A stretch of 64,000 bases of DNA from Sitta carolinensis (GCA_032173965.1 CM063283.1:78680743-78744742), one strand, 5' to 3'; numbered from the stretch's first letter, positions 13,601 through 27,605 are shown. Numbers and translations: made by a program. The notes: a model not told the origin generated them from the sequence alone.

Positions 13601-15120
13601 AACATAAAAGATGAAGTAAATGTGATTAGTATTTTTTCTTGCTTTTCTGTCTGGGATAATACCTGTAAATAATGCTATCTTCTCACATAATAATCCTCTT
13701 GTGGCATTATGTAACATTATATGTGAGTATATATATATGTATATTGTGTGACATTAACATACCAGGCTGAATTGTTTTTATAATTCAAAGCCCATTTTAG
13801 ATACCAGTGTGAAAAGTAGTTAAGATTTATTTGAATGTGAACCTGTAAGTAGATCTAAACTGCATTCTATGGTAATGATTCTTCAACTATATACTCTGAG
13901 ATCAGTAGGATTTCAGATTAGCACACCCATAAGAACTGTTGTTCATAGAATTTCACTCCGCTATGTACTAGCATCAAGCAAAGGACCGATATACTGATTT
14001 ATTCTTTTCCTATCCTTTTTTATTTCTATTCATGTTTGTTTTCACTTATGAAAACATGCCTAATTGCATTTCATACAATAAAATAATGAAACAAGGAAAT
14101 AAACCAAAATTTGATGCCTGAAAGAGAGAAATTATATAAAAAATGTTAAGTCATTATTTTCTAAGGAGGCCACTGTTGGCTAGGTAGAAAACAATACAGA
14201 TTAATTTAAAATAATATTTTCTTAAAATCCCATTACTCTAAGGTTAAGCATACTAACACTAAGGCAAATCAAATTTTGTAGGTTTGGTTTATGTCATATT
14301 AGACCCTAGGACCAAATAATTTTTAATTTATGAAGTTTTAATAATCCTATCACAAAACAAACTAATTCTAATGCTTGTTAGTCAAATCGCTTTAATTTGT
14401 ATTACACTTTTTAAAAACATTACAGTAAATCTCAAAAATATAAGAATGTATTTGTATGGCCAACAAGTTTAGGAAAGGATGTATTACAAAAGACATGTTA
14501 TTAACTTGTGACTATGTGAGTTTCCATCTTGCTTCAAGATGAGCATGAGAGAATACCAGTTATAGTAGGATATATTTCTGAATATTATTTCCAAAGAGCA
14601 AAAATGGAGGTGTTTTCTTTGTACAGCGTTCAGTAAATGCAGCAAAGAATTTTGCAGTCTGTATCTTGTTACCAGCAGAAAACTAGGGGTTGTTTAATTC
14701 TATGATGAAGAAACTATCTTAGACTGCTCATAGTTATTCTAATGTCTCTGTCTCTAATGACATGCTGTAAAGCTGTAGTTGATTGTGTTGTAAGATCTTG
14801 AGCAATAGGGCAGCAGTTTTATTTTGGCTCATGGATTAGGATGAGAAAAATCAATTTTCTGTCAAGAAGACAGAACTAGTAGTGTAGAAGAAAAATCTCT
14901 AAATACATACATTGGCTTTATGACAGCAGAAAGTTAAAGAGGAATCAAAAAATAGGGACATACATATTGTATGTCATGCAACATAGATGACACATCAGAA
15001 AGATTTTAGTTCTTCTGCTGAAGCAAACAAAACAGAATAACAAAGACAATTGTACTTCAATGTGATGGAGAACAGGACCATGTCTAATAACTCAATGAAA
15101 ATGAAATTTAAAAAACCCCT
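10654..15120. other. Unique AT-rich DNA
   Basis: No exon or transposon is recognised. Somewhat higher GC occurs at about 11,140-11,340 and 12,290-12,700, but no known element or protein similarity is evident there. A short direct repeat, gcatatatgg, is near 13,325-13,350. The short open frames (63-70 codons) have no family features. Confidence 0.5.
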
Positions 15121-15276
15121 TTAATGCAATTAAAAAAATTCCTCCACAATAATGACATCTGCAAGCGATAATTGCCTTTGTGATATAATTATTAACTATT
15201 GAGCAATTCATCCTGTTTGCATTCCAGAAGCTGGAGTTTTCCCTGACTGCGTACTGGAGGGAATATTACTGGTACT

Positions 15277-15290
15277 ACAGCAGGTGGCAC
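15277..15290 (+). promoter_or_regulatory. Candidate CTCF core motif
   Basis: The 14-mer ACAGCAGGTGGCAC matches 13 of 14 positions of the vertebrate CTCF core pattern CCASNAGRKGGCRS; only the first base deviates. The 150 bp upstream hold several homeodomain-like TAATTA cores and a CTTTGTG (SOX-like) word. This is a motif match only; such matches occur by chance, and occupancy cannot be judged from sequence. Confidence 0.35.
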
Positions 15291-15924
15291 TATTTCCTTC
15301 ATTCTGAACTTGTCTCTACCGACACAGAATACAGAAAATAATTGAAAGTATTGTATTTCATGAGATCTGTGAAATTGTGTTCATAACAGGGTCTGTTGGT
15401 CTGTTGGCTGAAGACCAGCTTGAGGGTCTCTGAGTCTTATTACTATTCTAGTACCTTTGTAGATTTTTTCTTTCTCTTTTTCATTCTTTTTTGAGAAAGT
15501 ATCAGGTCCTTTGGGTTGCTGGGGAACAGAAGTGAGAGAAAACGAATTACAAAGTACCTGATGTCCTGCCTTGTAGGGACATAAAAAAGTCACCTGTCTG
15601 GGTGTCTTTGATGCAAGCAAGACTAGGAAGCATTTTAAAGGTGCCTTGGTAAAACAAGAGTCTTTTCATTGGGGGTTTAAATAGCTGTCATCCCATAATT
15701 TGCTGTATAAAGCTAGAGTTTATGGCAAAGCAATTTTTTCCACAGTATACCCATCCCAGCTTTATTTTATGTCTTCCACCTGGATGAAAAACTCTTTAGG
15801 CCAGAAATGCTTGTGCTGCATGTTTAAAAAGAGTAGCACTCAACTATCCTATGCCCTAAAATACTGAAGCCTTGATGCTAAAGTGCAGGGTATGGAGTTT
15901 GTTGTGTGATTGTTACAAATGTTG
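15291..15924. other. Unique AT-rich DNA
   Basis: No repeat or exon is recognised. The 79-codon minus-strand frame at 15381-15620 lacks any protein-family features. Confidence 0.5.
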
Positions 15925-15996
15925 TATCTTGTCATGGCAAATTCAGCCCACCCTGAGGATGGGGAGGAATAAGTCCTATCATACCATGACAAGATA
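15925..15996. other. 72-nt hairpin with 13-bp perfect stem
   Basis: TATCTTGTCATGG at 15925-15937 is the exact reverse complement of CCATGACAAGATA at 15984-15996. One further pair (15939 with 15982) follows after a mismatch. The 42-nt interior can form a second small stem (CCCACC with GGATGGG, one bulge) closed by a ctga loop. The overall size is similar to a microRNA precursor, but the structure has a large internal opening. It could equally be the remnant of a small inverted-repeat transposon. No transcription evidence is available. Confidence 0.4.
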
Positions 15997-18900
15997 AGCA
16001 GGACTCATGGTAAGTAGGATAAATGTCTTTTCAGTACTAGGATCTTCAATTCTATTGGATATGTGCAAGAGTTTTGTTAATTAATTACATGGAAACTTGA
16101 TTGAACTTTTCTCTTTATTTTGTCCTAGAGCTGTGTCTATGAGCACTGGACACTAAATATGTAGTGGTTATCTAAGAAGAGATTACTACAAGGGTGAGGC
16201 CTCTGGTTTCATTAGGACAAATTTCATTTGCAGAATTTAATTATTTAATTTAAATGTTTCCTATTTTGTATTTTCCATACTTTATCGAAAATGAGAAGTA
16301 CAGAACGGATTACATCACATTATTGAAATCAAGTATATAAAAATTTAAGATTATTTATGTCCAGAATCATGTAGCAGATAACTAGGCCAAGATGTGTCCT
16401 GAGGTTTTACCTTTCCTACCAAGACCTTCTGCTTTCTTTGCTTTCTACATGAATTAGTTTAGCTGTATTTTCTTCCTCCAACTTGATAAATATATTGCTC
16501 TAAAAAACAGAGAGAATATTAATTAAAGTGATAGTCATGAACTCATTCTAAGGTAATGGTGTTGAGTTGTTATTAAGTGAGGTGAGGCCTTGAGCTAGTA
16601 TATTCTTGATTTCTTTTTGTGTAGACATTTTTTCAGTTGTCAAAATGAAATTGGTGATTTTTCTTGCTTTGAAAAAGACAAATTTATTAGAATCATAATG
16701 TTTATCATATCACAGGTTTCTACTGTCTATCAAAATCTACATTCTTTTGGCACAAATATTTTGCAGTGGATAAAAGCAGTCTGAAAGCATCTAAAAAGTA
16801 ATGTTGGAAAAATTATCCTACTAATCAACAGGTTGAATGTGTGAGCACCCACTGAATTCATTTCCTTAAGAATACATGTGAACTGAAAGTTGTTTGTTAT
16901 AGAGACTTGAATGGAATTTTGTCCGTGGGTCTAGTTGCATACAGAGTCATTAATCTTAATAAAAAGGAAAATTTTAAAATCAGAGGAATTTAGCTTCTGT
17001 GTATGATGTACTACAGCATAGTATGAAACAAAAATAATGTAATTTGGCCAAATGTACAAATTATGCTTCTTGCTCCATGAGTAATACAATGATTAAGAGT
17101 AACTAACTCTAATGAAAATAAAAGCTTTTATATCAGTGCACTCTTAGCTCCCAAATTCCAAGTCAGTCAGCTTTAGCAGCCAGGAGGATGAGATTTTTGG
17201 GAGTTGCCCTCTGGACATGGGGCTGAGATAGCACCAGTGTTTCAATGTGATTTGCTACACCTTGATTACTGACATGGATTGACTCCTTTGCCTATCCTTT
17301 TAATGGGAATTAACATGGAGCCTCAGTTTAGAAGCATGGTTAGTTCACAAAATGTCATCTTGGGTTCTTCCCTTGTCACAGTGGGTACGGGAGCTGTGAC
17401 AAATGACACAGATTTGCCATCAGTTGCTCCTTGAGGCAGCTGGAGCTAACGGAGCACAGTGATAAGGGTCAAAATATGCTCAGGACAAGTTCTTCCATTT
17501 ATGACACACTTCTGTACTCCCTAGGGCTGGACTAACAAAAGTGGTAATGACTCAGTGACAGAGAGATTAAGGCTGTTAAATGAGGCAGTGTGCATCACTT
17601 CCAAAAAATATATAGTACTCCAAAAATGGAGTACTTAAGCTGAGTGGTTTTGGACAGGTGAGAACAAAACCCTCCTAATTAAATACACTGACCAGTGCAC
17701 TGCTGGAGTTACTACTGACCATTGGAGAGTTTCACTCCTTTCCCTAGCATTCCCTTGATGATTTTTAAAATGGTGCCTTTGCCTAGATCTCTTTTTTTCT
17801 GTATAATAAGGGGAGGGGGGGACGGATGGCCCTGAAATGTGATTTATGTCAACTTTCAACTTACCTCTTTCCACTGGTGACAGGGGAAGTTGGATGACTT
17901 AATTAGACTGGACATCTAAACTGCAGTTGGCAAAGTTAGTAGAGATGGTGCTCTCTTTAAATGACAGCAATCAAGAAAAATATCAATTTTATCTTAAAAG
18001 TAGATGGTATAATTCAATATTTCTGAATTGATCTTCCTAAGCTTGAAAATGACAAGAATGAAAAAGAGACAGAGGCGCCTCAAAAATATGGAGAATACTG
18101 CACTGTGATATGATGAATTTTAAAGAGAATTGACCAAGAAAATAACTAAATTGTGGAATGAGATTAATCAAGTCATATGTAATCCTTCAGAAGAAAAATT
18201 TTAAAATGAAATAGTATTAGAAGAGTTGAAATGTTTGTGCATTTTATGTGGATGATTGTATTCAAAAAAATAGCACAGGCTGTAATGAGCAGTAATTTCA
18301 ATCAGAGCTTCAAAAGCAGTACTTGAGTTGCTGAATAGCAGTTCTAAATATGGTAAACAGCAAAAGAGCCATCTCCTCTACAGTAAAATTAAAAAGGTTC
18401 ATCGAAGCTAAAGATGCTGTAATGACTTACATCAGCTGAAGAGCTGCCCCACGAAGTTTATCAGTTCCATATTGAAATATAAATTGAAAGCCATGTATAA
18501 TAATTACTTCAGTTACTTCCTGTCAGATAATATCTAAACCTGCAAGCTGTATCAAAAGGCTGCCTCAACTAAAAGGGTTCTGAGAAGGAAACCAGTGTGT
18601 GGACAGGAAGAAGATCAGAAGAAAAAAAAAAAAAAGAATTTGTCTATTTTACAGGTGGAAAGGCTATCTACTTTTTATTCTTCACAGCAGATTTTAACAG
18701 GATGCTTCAGCCTAGACTTTGATTATGCATTAACACATCTAGGCTAATCTTCAAACAAATAGTAGTAAAAGAAAAGTATGCAGACATTAGCAACATATTT
18801 GCCTAAACCACTTAATAATCATGTTGCAGTGCTCTGAACAAGCTGAAACCTTGAGAGTAAGGAGTGAAAATAATCAGGCATCATTGTCACAGAGGCAGAT

Positions 18901-19126
18901 GCCAGTCTGGAAAGTTACCACAGAATGAATCAGATTAAGCCTTTGCAGCTTGGCTAGTGGAAAAGGATATTAGAGGACATATTGGTGGATTTTGGCTACA
19001 GAAAATTACAAAATTAGTTACTTTTTACATTACTTCATGAGGATTCTCTTCCCTCAGGGACAAAGAATTTTGTTTATGAATACCTCCTCCCTTACAATAA
19101 GGAGACATTGACTTTTACTCCCTCAG
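15997..19126. other. Unique AT-rich DNA
   Basis: No exon or named repeat is seen. A tight hairpin (TTGTCACAG / CTGTGACAA, 12-nt loop) is at 17373-17402. A G-rich stretch is near 17,809-17,823, and an A14 run is at 18622-18635. Confidence 0.5.
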
Positions 19127-19222
19127 TATATATATATATATATATTTATACATACATATACACACACATATATGTGTATACAAGCATATATACACATATG
19201 TGCATATAAAATATGTATATCA
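19127..19222. repeat. TA/CA-rich simple repeat
   Basis: This is a degenerate mixture of TATA, CATA and CACA steps, including an AT run and a short CACACA segment. It looks like a decayed compound AT/CA microsatellite. Confidence 0.85.
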
Positions 19223-22200
19223 GTTTCTCTACATATCTTGCCACGATCCAGTATTTACAGAAAACAGTTTTTAAGTGGACCTCTCAAATTCCTTAAAGAC
19301 CTAACATTTGGGAAATAAATTAAAAATAATCATGACCTCCTTCCCTGATTAGGGCAGTGAAAACAGTGACGTGTATTCTTTATGTAATTAGTTCCTCACT
19401 AATTGTGGGAAATATTCTTTTTGACTTAAAGTTGTTTGGGTTTTTTTTCTAATTACAAAGTAATTATATAATATATGCAGGCAAAAAGAAAACCAAAAAC
19501 AACCCCGCCACTACAAGAAAAAGAACACCAGTTCAAATCTTATTCCAATTAAAAAATCAGAATGCTTTTAAAAATTATTTCAGGTAGAGACTTAAACAAA
19601 ATACATAGTGGATTTATTCTTTTTATTGTTAGGGTGCTTTTACATCAATTGTTCTTAAATCCACCTGTGTTTTTAGGGTGAAAGGAGACACTTGATAATG
19701 TGAACAGATTACTTTTAAACATTCCTCGGAACATTCCCAGTTGAGAACCAAGATATAATGCTTTGAATCTCTAATACCATGAGTGCACAATCATCTCTGT
19801 ACAGTGGAAATAGATCCTTCAATTCTGATTGCAAGATCTGGAATAGGACTGGTATCTTCTCTGAATGATATTACCTTAATGTTGCCATCTTATGAAAAAC
19901 AAGGAAGGGAGGAGAAACGTCTTATCAACTCCTGCCCATTCAAATAAGAAAAAGGATTTTAGGAGCTGGGAGAAAATACTGGAGGTGAGCAGTTTAAAGA
20001 AATGTGGTCATGTCATTCAGAATGTTCTTTTTGTTTGTTTATTTTTTCCCCACCAAGTATTGGATATCTCAGTTGAAGGTGCTGCTCTCTTCCCTACCAC
20101 CACTCTCACATATACAAACATTTTTGCATCAGTTTAGGACAGAAGTATTTACATTGCAGTAATATATGGATATGTTGCACAGCTCAGGTGTTCCAGAACA
20201 GGGAATATGCCACATGAATGGCATCTATGGCTCTGAGTTTTTAAAGATGAACTAACTAAGTAATTTTAGGTATGGTAAAGGATGTTACAGTTATCAAATA
20301 CAGGAGTCTGGCTTTATTTCAGTACATCTTCATATTGAGCTAATGGAAAACAGATGGCCTATTTATGGAAGTTGAGTATTAAAGGACATTTTCACTCTTA
20401 TGATGTTCCCACTAATGGGTAAAATGAACCACTTGTATTATATTTGAAAGCTGTCAGCTGCTTTAGGTACTAGGTATGCTTGATTAACTCACCTTATAAT
20501 GTAGTATAGCTGCAAATAAAACACAATAAGATGGTTTTTTAAATTTGAATGCTCCTGTAGAAATAACATTATCTTTTTTGCTCTTCTGCTACAGAGTAAA
20601 TCTGAAGAAACTAATTGCTTTTTTAAATATTTACAATACCTATTTTTTTAATTGTATAGTTGCATTTAAATACATATTTTTAAGGCAAAGTACTTGACAC
20701 CATTATCCTTACAGATACTATGACTAATGAAACAGTAGTTCAAGTGTAGTAAGTGCTGTATTGTCCATAAAGCAATGCAAAATTCTCTGTGAAAGAGCTG
20801 AGATCTCATTTCCAAGTTAGGATATTCTGAACAACTGAACCGTTGCTTTAAACCAAAAAAAAGCTGTGTGAATGTATTTTTCATTTATTTTTTTTTTGCA
20901 TTGTACAAGAGATAGGAAGTGTATTGTGGAATTTTTATGATAATTATAGTGATTTAGCACTTTCTTTTTTCTTTCATTAAAGAATTACTTAAGCAGATTT
21001 CCAGATAAAAATATTTTGATGCATTTCAAAAACAGTGGTCTCTGTTGGCCTTTTAGAAGACAAAACTTATGGGTTTTTAAATATCTCTTCCTTCTACCTT
21101 TCTCATTTGTGGTCTTAAAATCTTAACTTTGCAGAGTGTAATTAGTTTGATTAGCCAACTGAATTAGTAATAAATAAAAGTAAACACAGGCTTGATATTT
21201 TTGAAAATTTAGAGTACAGTAGTCTTCCAAATAAAAGCAAAATAAACTCCCTTGTCATTCAGTGCCATGTGTCTTCAAATGTTTTTTAATCAATTACCTT
21301 TTCTAATTTAATTTCTGTCAAATATATTCTGACTTAATCTTATATGGTTAAAACCTTTATGGACTACATCTGTACAGTTTTAATTTTTCACAAATTTTAA
21401 TTCTAGCTAGGACATTTTCCTGCCCCCCCCCTTTGTATTTTTTTCTGTTTTTCAGTCTTTCTAGGTAAATAATTGTTCTTTGAATAATAAAGAAGTTTAA
21501 CTGTGGCTGATAATCAAAGGATGAAAATATTCTTTTGCAGTAGGACTGGACCTTCATTTCCTTGATTATACATTCTGGTATTTTCTGTTAATTTTACTTT
21601 GTTTTCTTCTATGAGATAGAGTGTGGATAAAAATGCTTAGGAATTTATCTAATCTACAATTGTACTTGAAGTCCTTTGATTGTCTTAAAAGCTCTTGGTG
21701 ACCTCTTGCACTTAGTGCATATACCCAATTTTAGTTCTCTGGTTTCCATGGCTTCCAAACGTTATTCATTTTGTTTAATAAATATCATTACTGACACTCA
21801 TCTTTCCAGCAGCTAGAGCAATTTTGTCCAAGTGAATCCCACAATAGTTCTGCAGTCTGACTTAATGTGATCCTGAAAATTAATTTCCCATGCAACTTCT
21901 GCCATTAGGAGTGAAGTGGTTACATGCTGAACTGATTTTCTTCTGAGTTCTGAACCCCAGAGCTGGCCTCACTTCTGGTCAACATAATTGTAGCCAGGCA
22001 GCAATAAAATACGCTTGAAGTGAAGAGCCTTTAAATGTTACAAGATCAATTATATCAGTTGGTCTTTTCTAGGAGCCAGTACTGACATAATCAGACTTGT
22101 GAACTACCATTATCTGTTGCTGAGAAATGCTTCCTTCTCTGTTCAAAATGAATGTTTCCTCTCACAAACTGCAGAACTTTAATGAAAACAAAGTTTATTG

Positions 22201-23765
22201 CTGCCTTTTACCTCTTCTGTATTGCAGCTGCAGAAATATCTACTGAGCTGTATCTTGAGATGAAGACAAAAAGACAGTATTAGGTGGGAAATATATGACT
22301 ATGGGATAAAATTAAAATTTTGCTGATAGATTTGTGTCTTTGTTGAAGACTTCTGTTTTTTTCCCAAACAGGGAAACCCCACCACTTTATAACAAAAAAC
22401 CCAAAACAACTGATGGGTAAGTATGTAAAGGATAAGTAGGAGATGCAGTCCATCCATAGCGTAAAAGACAAGTTACATAAACAAGGACAAGTCGAGGTAG
22501 GCAAATTTCCATAGTCATGTGATTAGGTAATGGTTGAATTAAATGAATGCTGAGTATGAGTCTCATATTTGCCAAGTCTAGGGATTTCTGTACTTCCAAT
22601 GACAAACAGTGATGAAAAAGGGAATATTTATGCGCTTGTGTTTTATTGAATGTTTCTCTGTTTTCATACATAAACAAAGAAAGGATACTGAAATTTAAGT
22701 TCTGTTGGTGTTTTATGTGCTACAAGGAAAGCGAAAAAAATCAGAGCATTCTTTACTTTCCATTTTGTTGGCTCGACTTGTTTTTATTTTTCTAGGATAG
22801 TTCTTTTCAAGACTGGTATTTCCAAAGAAAATAGGATGGTTTGATTTGACAGCCTGGTGGCACATTTCAGGGCAAAAATCCTAATGAAATGTTGTTTCAA
22901 GAAAATTAAAAAGAGAGAGACACATGAACCATGTACAATAAATAATTGTTCTAGGAAAGTCAAGGAGGTCTCTAAAAGCTTAGTTTTACTAGTTAAACCA
23001 AATATTGGCCGTTTGTTTTGTAAAAGACCGAGTGTCTAAAATGAAGAGCTTCACAGGACTACTCTAATTTTCAGTATCCGTGGCAATGAGCAGCAGCATA
23101 CATGTGTATAAAGCAGTAAATGGTTTGCTCTAAATAGTCTTTTAAATTAGTACTTCAGAATTCTTACAGTTATTGTAAAATATTGACTTTCTTGTAGCAA
23201 TAAATTCACTTTTGAGTTTGCTTGCCACTCTCTGAATACCAATGTGATGTAAATGAAGAAGTGACACTTGGTGACTGGCAACCTTATGGCTGCCAGCCTT
23301 TCAGTTGGTACCAGAACACAGAATCCCAGTGATTTGTATGCAGTGCTAAATCACTCTATCTCCTGCCTAACTGTGCAGCAGATGTATTTGACCATAAAGT
23401 CTGATAGCATTCAGTAAGCAATTTCACGTTGAACTGTTTACCCAAATGCTTGACTTCTTGGCTCTGCTCACTAACGAATTCCATAGAAATGAACCGCGGG
23501 GCAGCCCCTGGACTCTCTTGTCTCTTTGCTTCTAGTTTTAATCTCCTTCACACTAGCAGTGGACCATTAATCCTGAAAGAAAATTTATTTGGTGTCTTAA
23601 GAGATGCTGGTTTAGTGCTCTATGCCATTACTTCAGCTATGGACAGGCAAACAAAGATATGTTCTGCTCTTTTCAAATCTGCTGTCATTCACCCCGATAA
23701 AAGACTCTGCAGCTTACAAAATAATATCTTTGTTTTATATAAGTTTTTAAGGAAGTAAATAATGG
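19223..23765. other. Unique AT-rich DNA
   Basis: No exon or mobile element is recognised. A C9 homopolymer is at 21423-21431. Open frames of 96 codons (22387-22677, minus) and 109 codons (23429-23758, plus) are present, but their translations have no recognisable domain and show no splice or start context that I would trust. Confidence 0.5.
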
Positions 23766-23803
23766 TTTATAAATTAAGATTTCTTTTATAAATTAAGATT
23801 TCT
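23766..23803. repeat. Tandem duplication, two perfect 19-bp copies
   Basis: The unit tttataaattaagatttct occurs at 23766-23784 and again directly at 23785-23803 without mismatch. This suggests a recent small replication-slippage duplication. Confidence 0.95.
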
Positions 23804-23989
23804 GTTTACACATTGTCAGGAGGTTTTTAGGACATGCATGAAAGGGAGTACAGTAAAGAGAAGTTACTGAAAATGTGTTAATTTAAAAGTAGGGACTGAG
23901 ATACTGCACTGAACGGATAAGAAAAACTTCTTATAACCCAAGGAATAATTCACTTGATTGCTTTTCCATTGCTCATGTTATTCTAATAT

Positions 23990-24032
23990 TATATTCCAGG
24001 ACTATATTATATTATATATTTATATTCCAGGA
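23990..24032. repeat. 12-bp direct repeats around an AT-rich core
   Basis: The word tatattccagga occurs at 23990-24001 and 24021-24032. The copies are separated by an ATATTAT-rich spacer that itself consists of partial copies. This is a small local duplication. Confidence 0.85.
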
Positions 24033-27000
24033 TACTGTACTATCTACAGTAGAGGTCATTGCATAATATATAAATAAGAACAATTCATAACTTCTTACTC
24101 TGCTAGCATGATGGAGAATGAAGACTGTAAGTCTGAACAAAAGTACGAAATTAATATTCAAAAGGTTGGACAAAATGGAACAAGCTGGAAAAAATGCAGA
24201 TCTAAAAGCATTAGTGGGCATTTTGCCACAATAGAAGAAGAGGATATACTATTAATAATTTAATTATATTTTTTCACAGTCTTATCCTTCATCTCTCTTT
24301 TCTGCTTCAGTATCTTGGCTCTACTGTGTAGCTGACAGGTCTAGATCGTCTTGGGGAAAGATACTGGGAGTTTCTGCAAAGGAGATGAATATGTAGAGCA
24401 AAGCCCTCACAACTACATGGGTACAGAGAAGAATGAAAACAGCCATCACTGTTAGAATTTTGCAGCATATCTCATTCCTCTTCTTAGCATGACTCTAGGC
24501 AGAAAGGTCATACTGCAAACATAAAATGGCCTTTTTAAGCACAGACACTCACCTCTGAAGTGCTTACAAAAGGGCTATATGCCAGGAAACTGGAATGGAA
24601 CAAATACTACAAGAATGCTGAACAGTTTTCCTTGTAACAACAAAGACAATGTTAGATTCCAAATAAAAGACTTTAACAACCTGCCAAAGTGATAACTATG
24701 CTTTCTATCTTGTGCCTTTGGCCACGCTCATCTCTGAGGATTAATCCTGTGTGAGATATAAAGGAGAGCTAAAGCTAAAAACCCCTTTTTCTGTTTCAAG
24801 AGGGTGTTAGAGGACTTGCCAGAATAGGGAAAAATGTACAGCCTTTTCATCTAGGATTACTAAGAAGACTTAGGCAATGGATTTCAAGTTCTGAAAAGGG
24901 ACTCTTCTAGACCATGGTAGCAAAATTTTGAAATGATTCATTCATAAGTGTCATTCTATCCTTTGCTCTGCTAATCAATTAGCAATATAATTGAACATTT
25001 TTTGAAAATGTAATTATTTGTGAACACTGCAATGTTTCTCTGCTTCAGTTCCTTTAATAATGCTGAAAATACTTAAGGTATCTTGCTGTAAGAAGATTAC
25101 TCATTTTTACCTTCTAAGTATTCAGAGAATATATTTCGACAGAAACAATTTGCACGCTGTTTCTCCATCCGTCAGTAGAAGTTATAAGGAACAGCGACCT
25201 AAGGTTCTACACTTCAGTTTCCCCTCTGCAGCTCAGATATCTGCAATAAGAATAAAGGTGCTGAGAACAGGAGTGCAGTGTGCTCAGGAAGCCATCTAAA
25301 CCCTGAGATGCTGATTACTTGTGATTAACCAAAATGGAAACTCCAGTACTGTTTCACTGTAAGTTTAGTTTCCATCATCCATACCTCTACACTTTTGTTT
25401 GGATAATTGGCAGTATAAAGTTGGGGTAATTTTAGTTTGAATAATTCTGTAGTTGTAATTCTTCTTATTTTCAACTCTGATATTGAACTCATGATGTCTT
25501 AGAGGACCTCTTTTTCACATTAACACACCATTATCTGTGAAATGTGTATCTCGTTAGTGAGTCCTGGAGCAACACAAGCTGCTGGATAAATTTTCATTTC
25601 TGTTATTGTCCATCTCAATATATTTTAATATGAATGCCTGAATTTGCAAATAATTATATTTAAGTAAGTTACCAGCTTTAATTCTATAAAGGAAAAAAGA
25701 AAAAGAAAATCAGGCAAACCACCCACCCCACTAATAACTATAAATGAACTGATTGAAACTTTTTTGCATATGGATTTTTTCTAAAAGCATAATCTTTCAG
25801 GATTTTGAAAAATTATTAGTAAAGAAGAGAATGCTGTTCATAAGCACTGAATTTTCTGGGGTGGGGCAAGTGTTTTGAGGTTGTTCTGATTGAGAACAGA
25901 CATCTTTACATTCCATAAAAAACAGCCGTTATTATTGATTATTTTAAATGGCAGATAACTTTGCTAGTTTGATATAATGGAATGCCAGTTCAATTGTGAA
26001 GTTTTGTGATGTGAAACAGCATGTTTAGGAGAATATTTCACTCTTGACAGTAATAATCCTAAATTAATACATCTCAGCAAGATTCAGAAAATGTGGTTCA
26101 AATTTAGTGCTACTTATACAGTTTCTGTAGAACAGTAAGAATTAGAAAATCATGTCATGATTGCAAATTAGTAAAATGTATACTTAGGACCTGTTAAAAG
26201 AATGAGTTAAAATGTGAAAAGGTTTTGAAAAAAATTACTTTGTGTGTTCAAGGACACTGAATATTTATTTTATAGAGGTTGAAGGCTGGATGCATATTTG
26301 GTATTTTTTTCCTGAAAAAGCTGAAAAATTCTAACTTAATCTGTATTATAATATCAATTTTAAATGATTTTTTGAAAGACATATAACAGTTTCCTAGGCT
26401 AAGTTCCATTTCCAGCTGTCCCACCACTGACCCTACGATTTTCACTGAAACATACTGGAAGAAATCTCTTCACATGTGTGAAAGCTGTAGCTGGCTAAGG
26501 GATGTACATAGTTTTCTCTCCTGTTTGCTATTTATACCTTCCTTTCTCTGCAAACAGAAGGTGAAAAACATCTAATTTTGTAAACTGGAAGAGGGTAAGC
26601 TGCAGATCGACACAGCTCCAGATAAATGCAGAGGGATGTGGAAGCAAATCAGCTTCTTTAGGCTAGCTGGGTAATCTTACTACACATTTAAAGAACTGAC
26701 AACACAAAGTATTAATTTTGATATCAAAATAAATCAGCTACTTTACCCATCCTCTACTGGGGAGGTCTGATAAGTGTGTTTTGTGTGAGTTCGTATCTAG
26801 GCTTCCTTTTTAAGTGATAACTGTTCTTCCATATAAATGTGATGTCAGTATAATGTTCCTCTAATTAGGTTATTCTTGAATGTTTCTTCTTTGGAGAGAC
26901 TCATAATGTGTACTTAAACTCATCTGCAACTAAGTTAGTCCTTATCGGCTTTTCCTTGACAGGTTTTATTATTAATTTTTGACCATTTATTCCTTTTGCA

Positions 27001-27510
27001 AAGGCAGAAATTCCCTAAGTCACATTCAACATTAGATAGGAAATATTAGCTATCTATCTGTGAATGTAATCATGGAGTAGCCAGGGTATAAGGATACTAG
27101 TGTGCACATGTGTGTGGAGGAAGCCAGCAGCAACCAACCTGATTTTCAATTCTGTAGACAATGTTAATTGACATGAATACCACCTCTCAGATGTACGAGA
27201 GCTATAATCATGGCTAAAAGATTGCTCGAGTTCTTTTCTTGTAAAAGCATTTTTTTGAAGACTTTTAAAGTCCTTTCAGAAAGTTGCATAGAAAATGGTT
27301 TCCATTTTATGATTTCAGCTTTCTTAGTAAAATATGATTGCTTCTGATTATAATATTAAATTTCTCTCTGGAAGTATCAAGATGCACAGTGATTAAACAC
27401 ATCCGAAAAAAGGAAAAATGAATGACCTGTACATTTATATGAAATATGTATTAGGTTTCCCTTTAAATGGGGGTAATTTTTGAGATATGCTGCATTTACT
27501 TTCTTGTATA
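24033..27510. other. Unique AT-rich DNA, no feature seen
   Basis: The stretch has short open frames only (up to 79 codons). I recognise no repeat family, RNA gene or exon in it. Confidence 0.5.
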
Positions 27511-27605
27511 TCACATTACACTGTATTGTATGTCTCATTACACTGTGTTATCAGTTCATGGTATTGTAGTTTGTATGGTGACAGGGAGAGTGTAATGTAA
27601 TGTGA
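27511..27605. repeat. Imperfect inverted repeat (CATTACACT family)
   Basis: TCACATTACACT at 27511-27522 and CATTACACTGT at 27536-27546 both face their reverse complement, AGTGTAATGTAATGTGA, at 27589-27605. Two mutually exclusive hairpins of at least 9 bp can form. The right arm contains an internal 5-bp duplication (TAATG). It may be a decayed small inverted-repeat element or coincidence. Confidence 0.5.

Noticed and set aside
17373..17402. 9-bp inverted repeat TTGTCACAG/CTGTGACAA
   Set aside because: A few such hairpins are expected by chance in 64 kb at this loop size.
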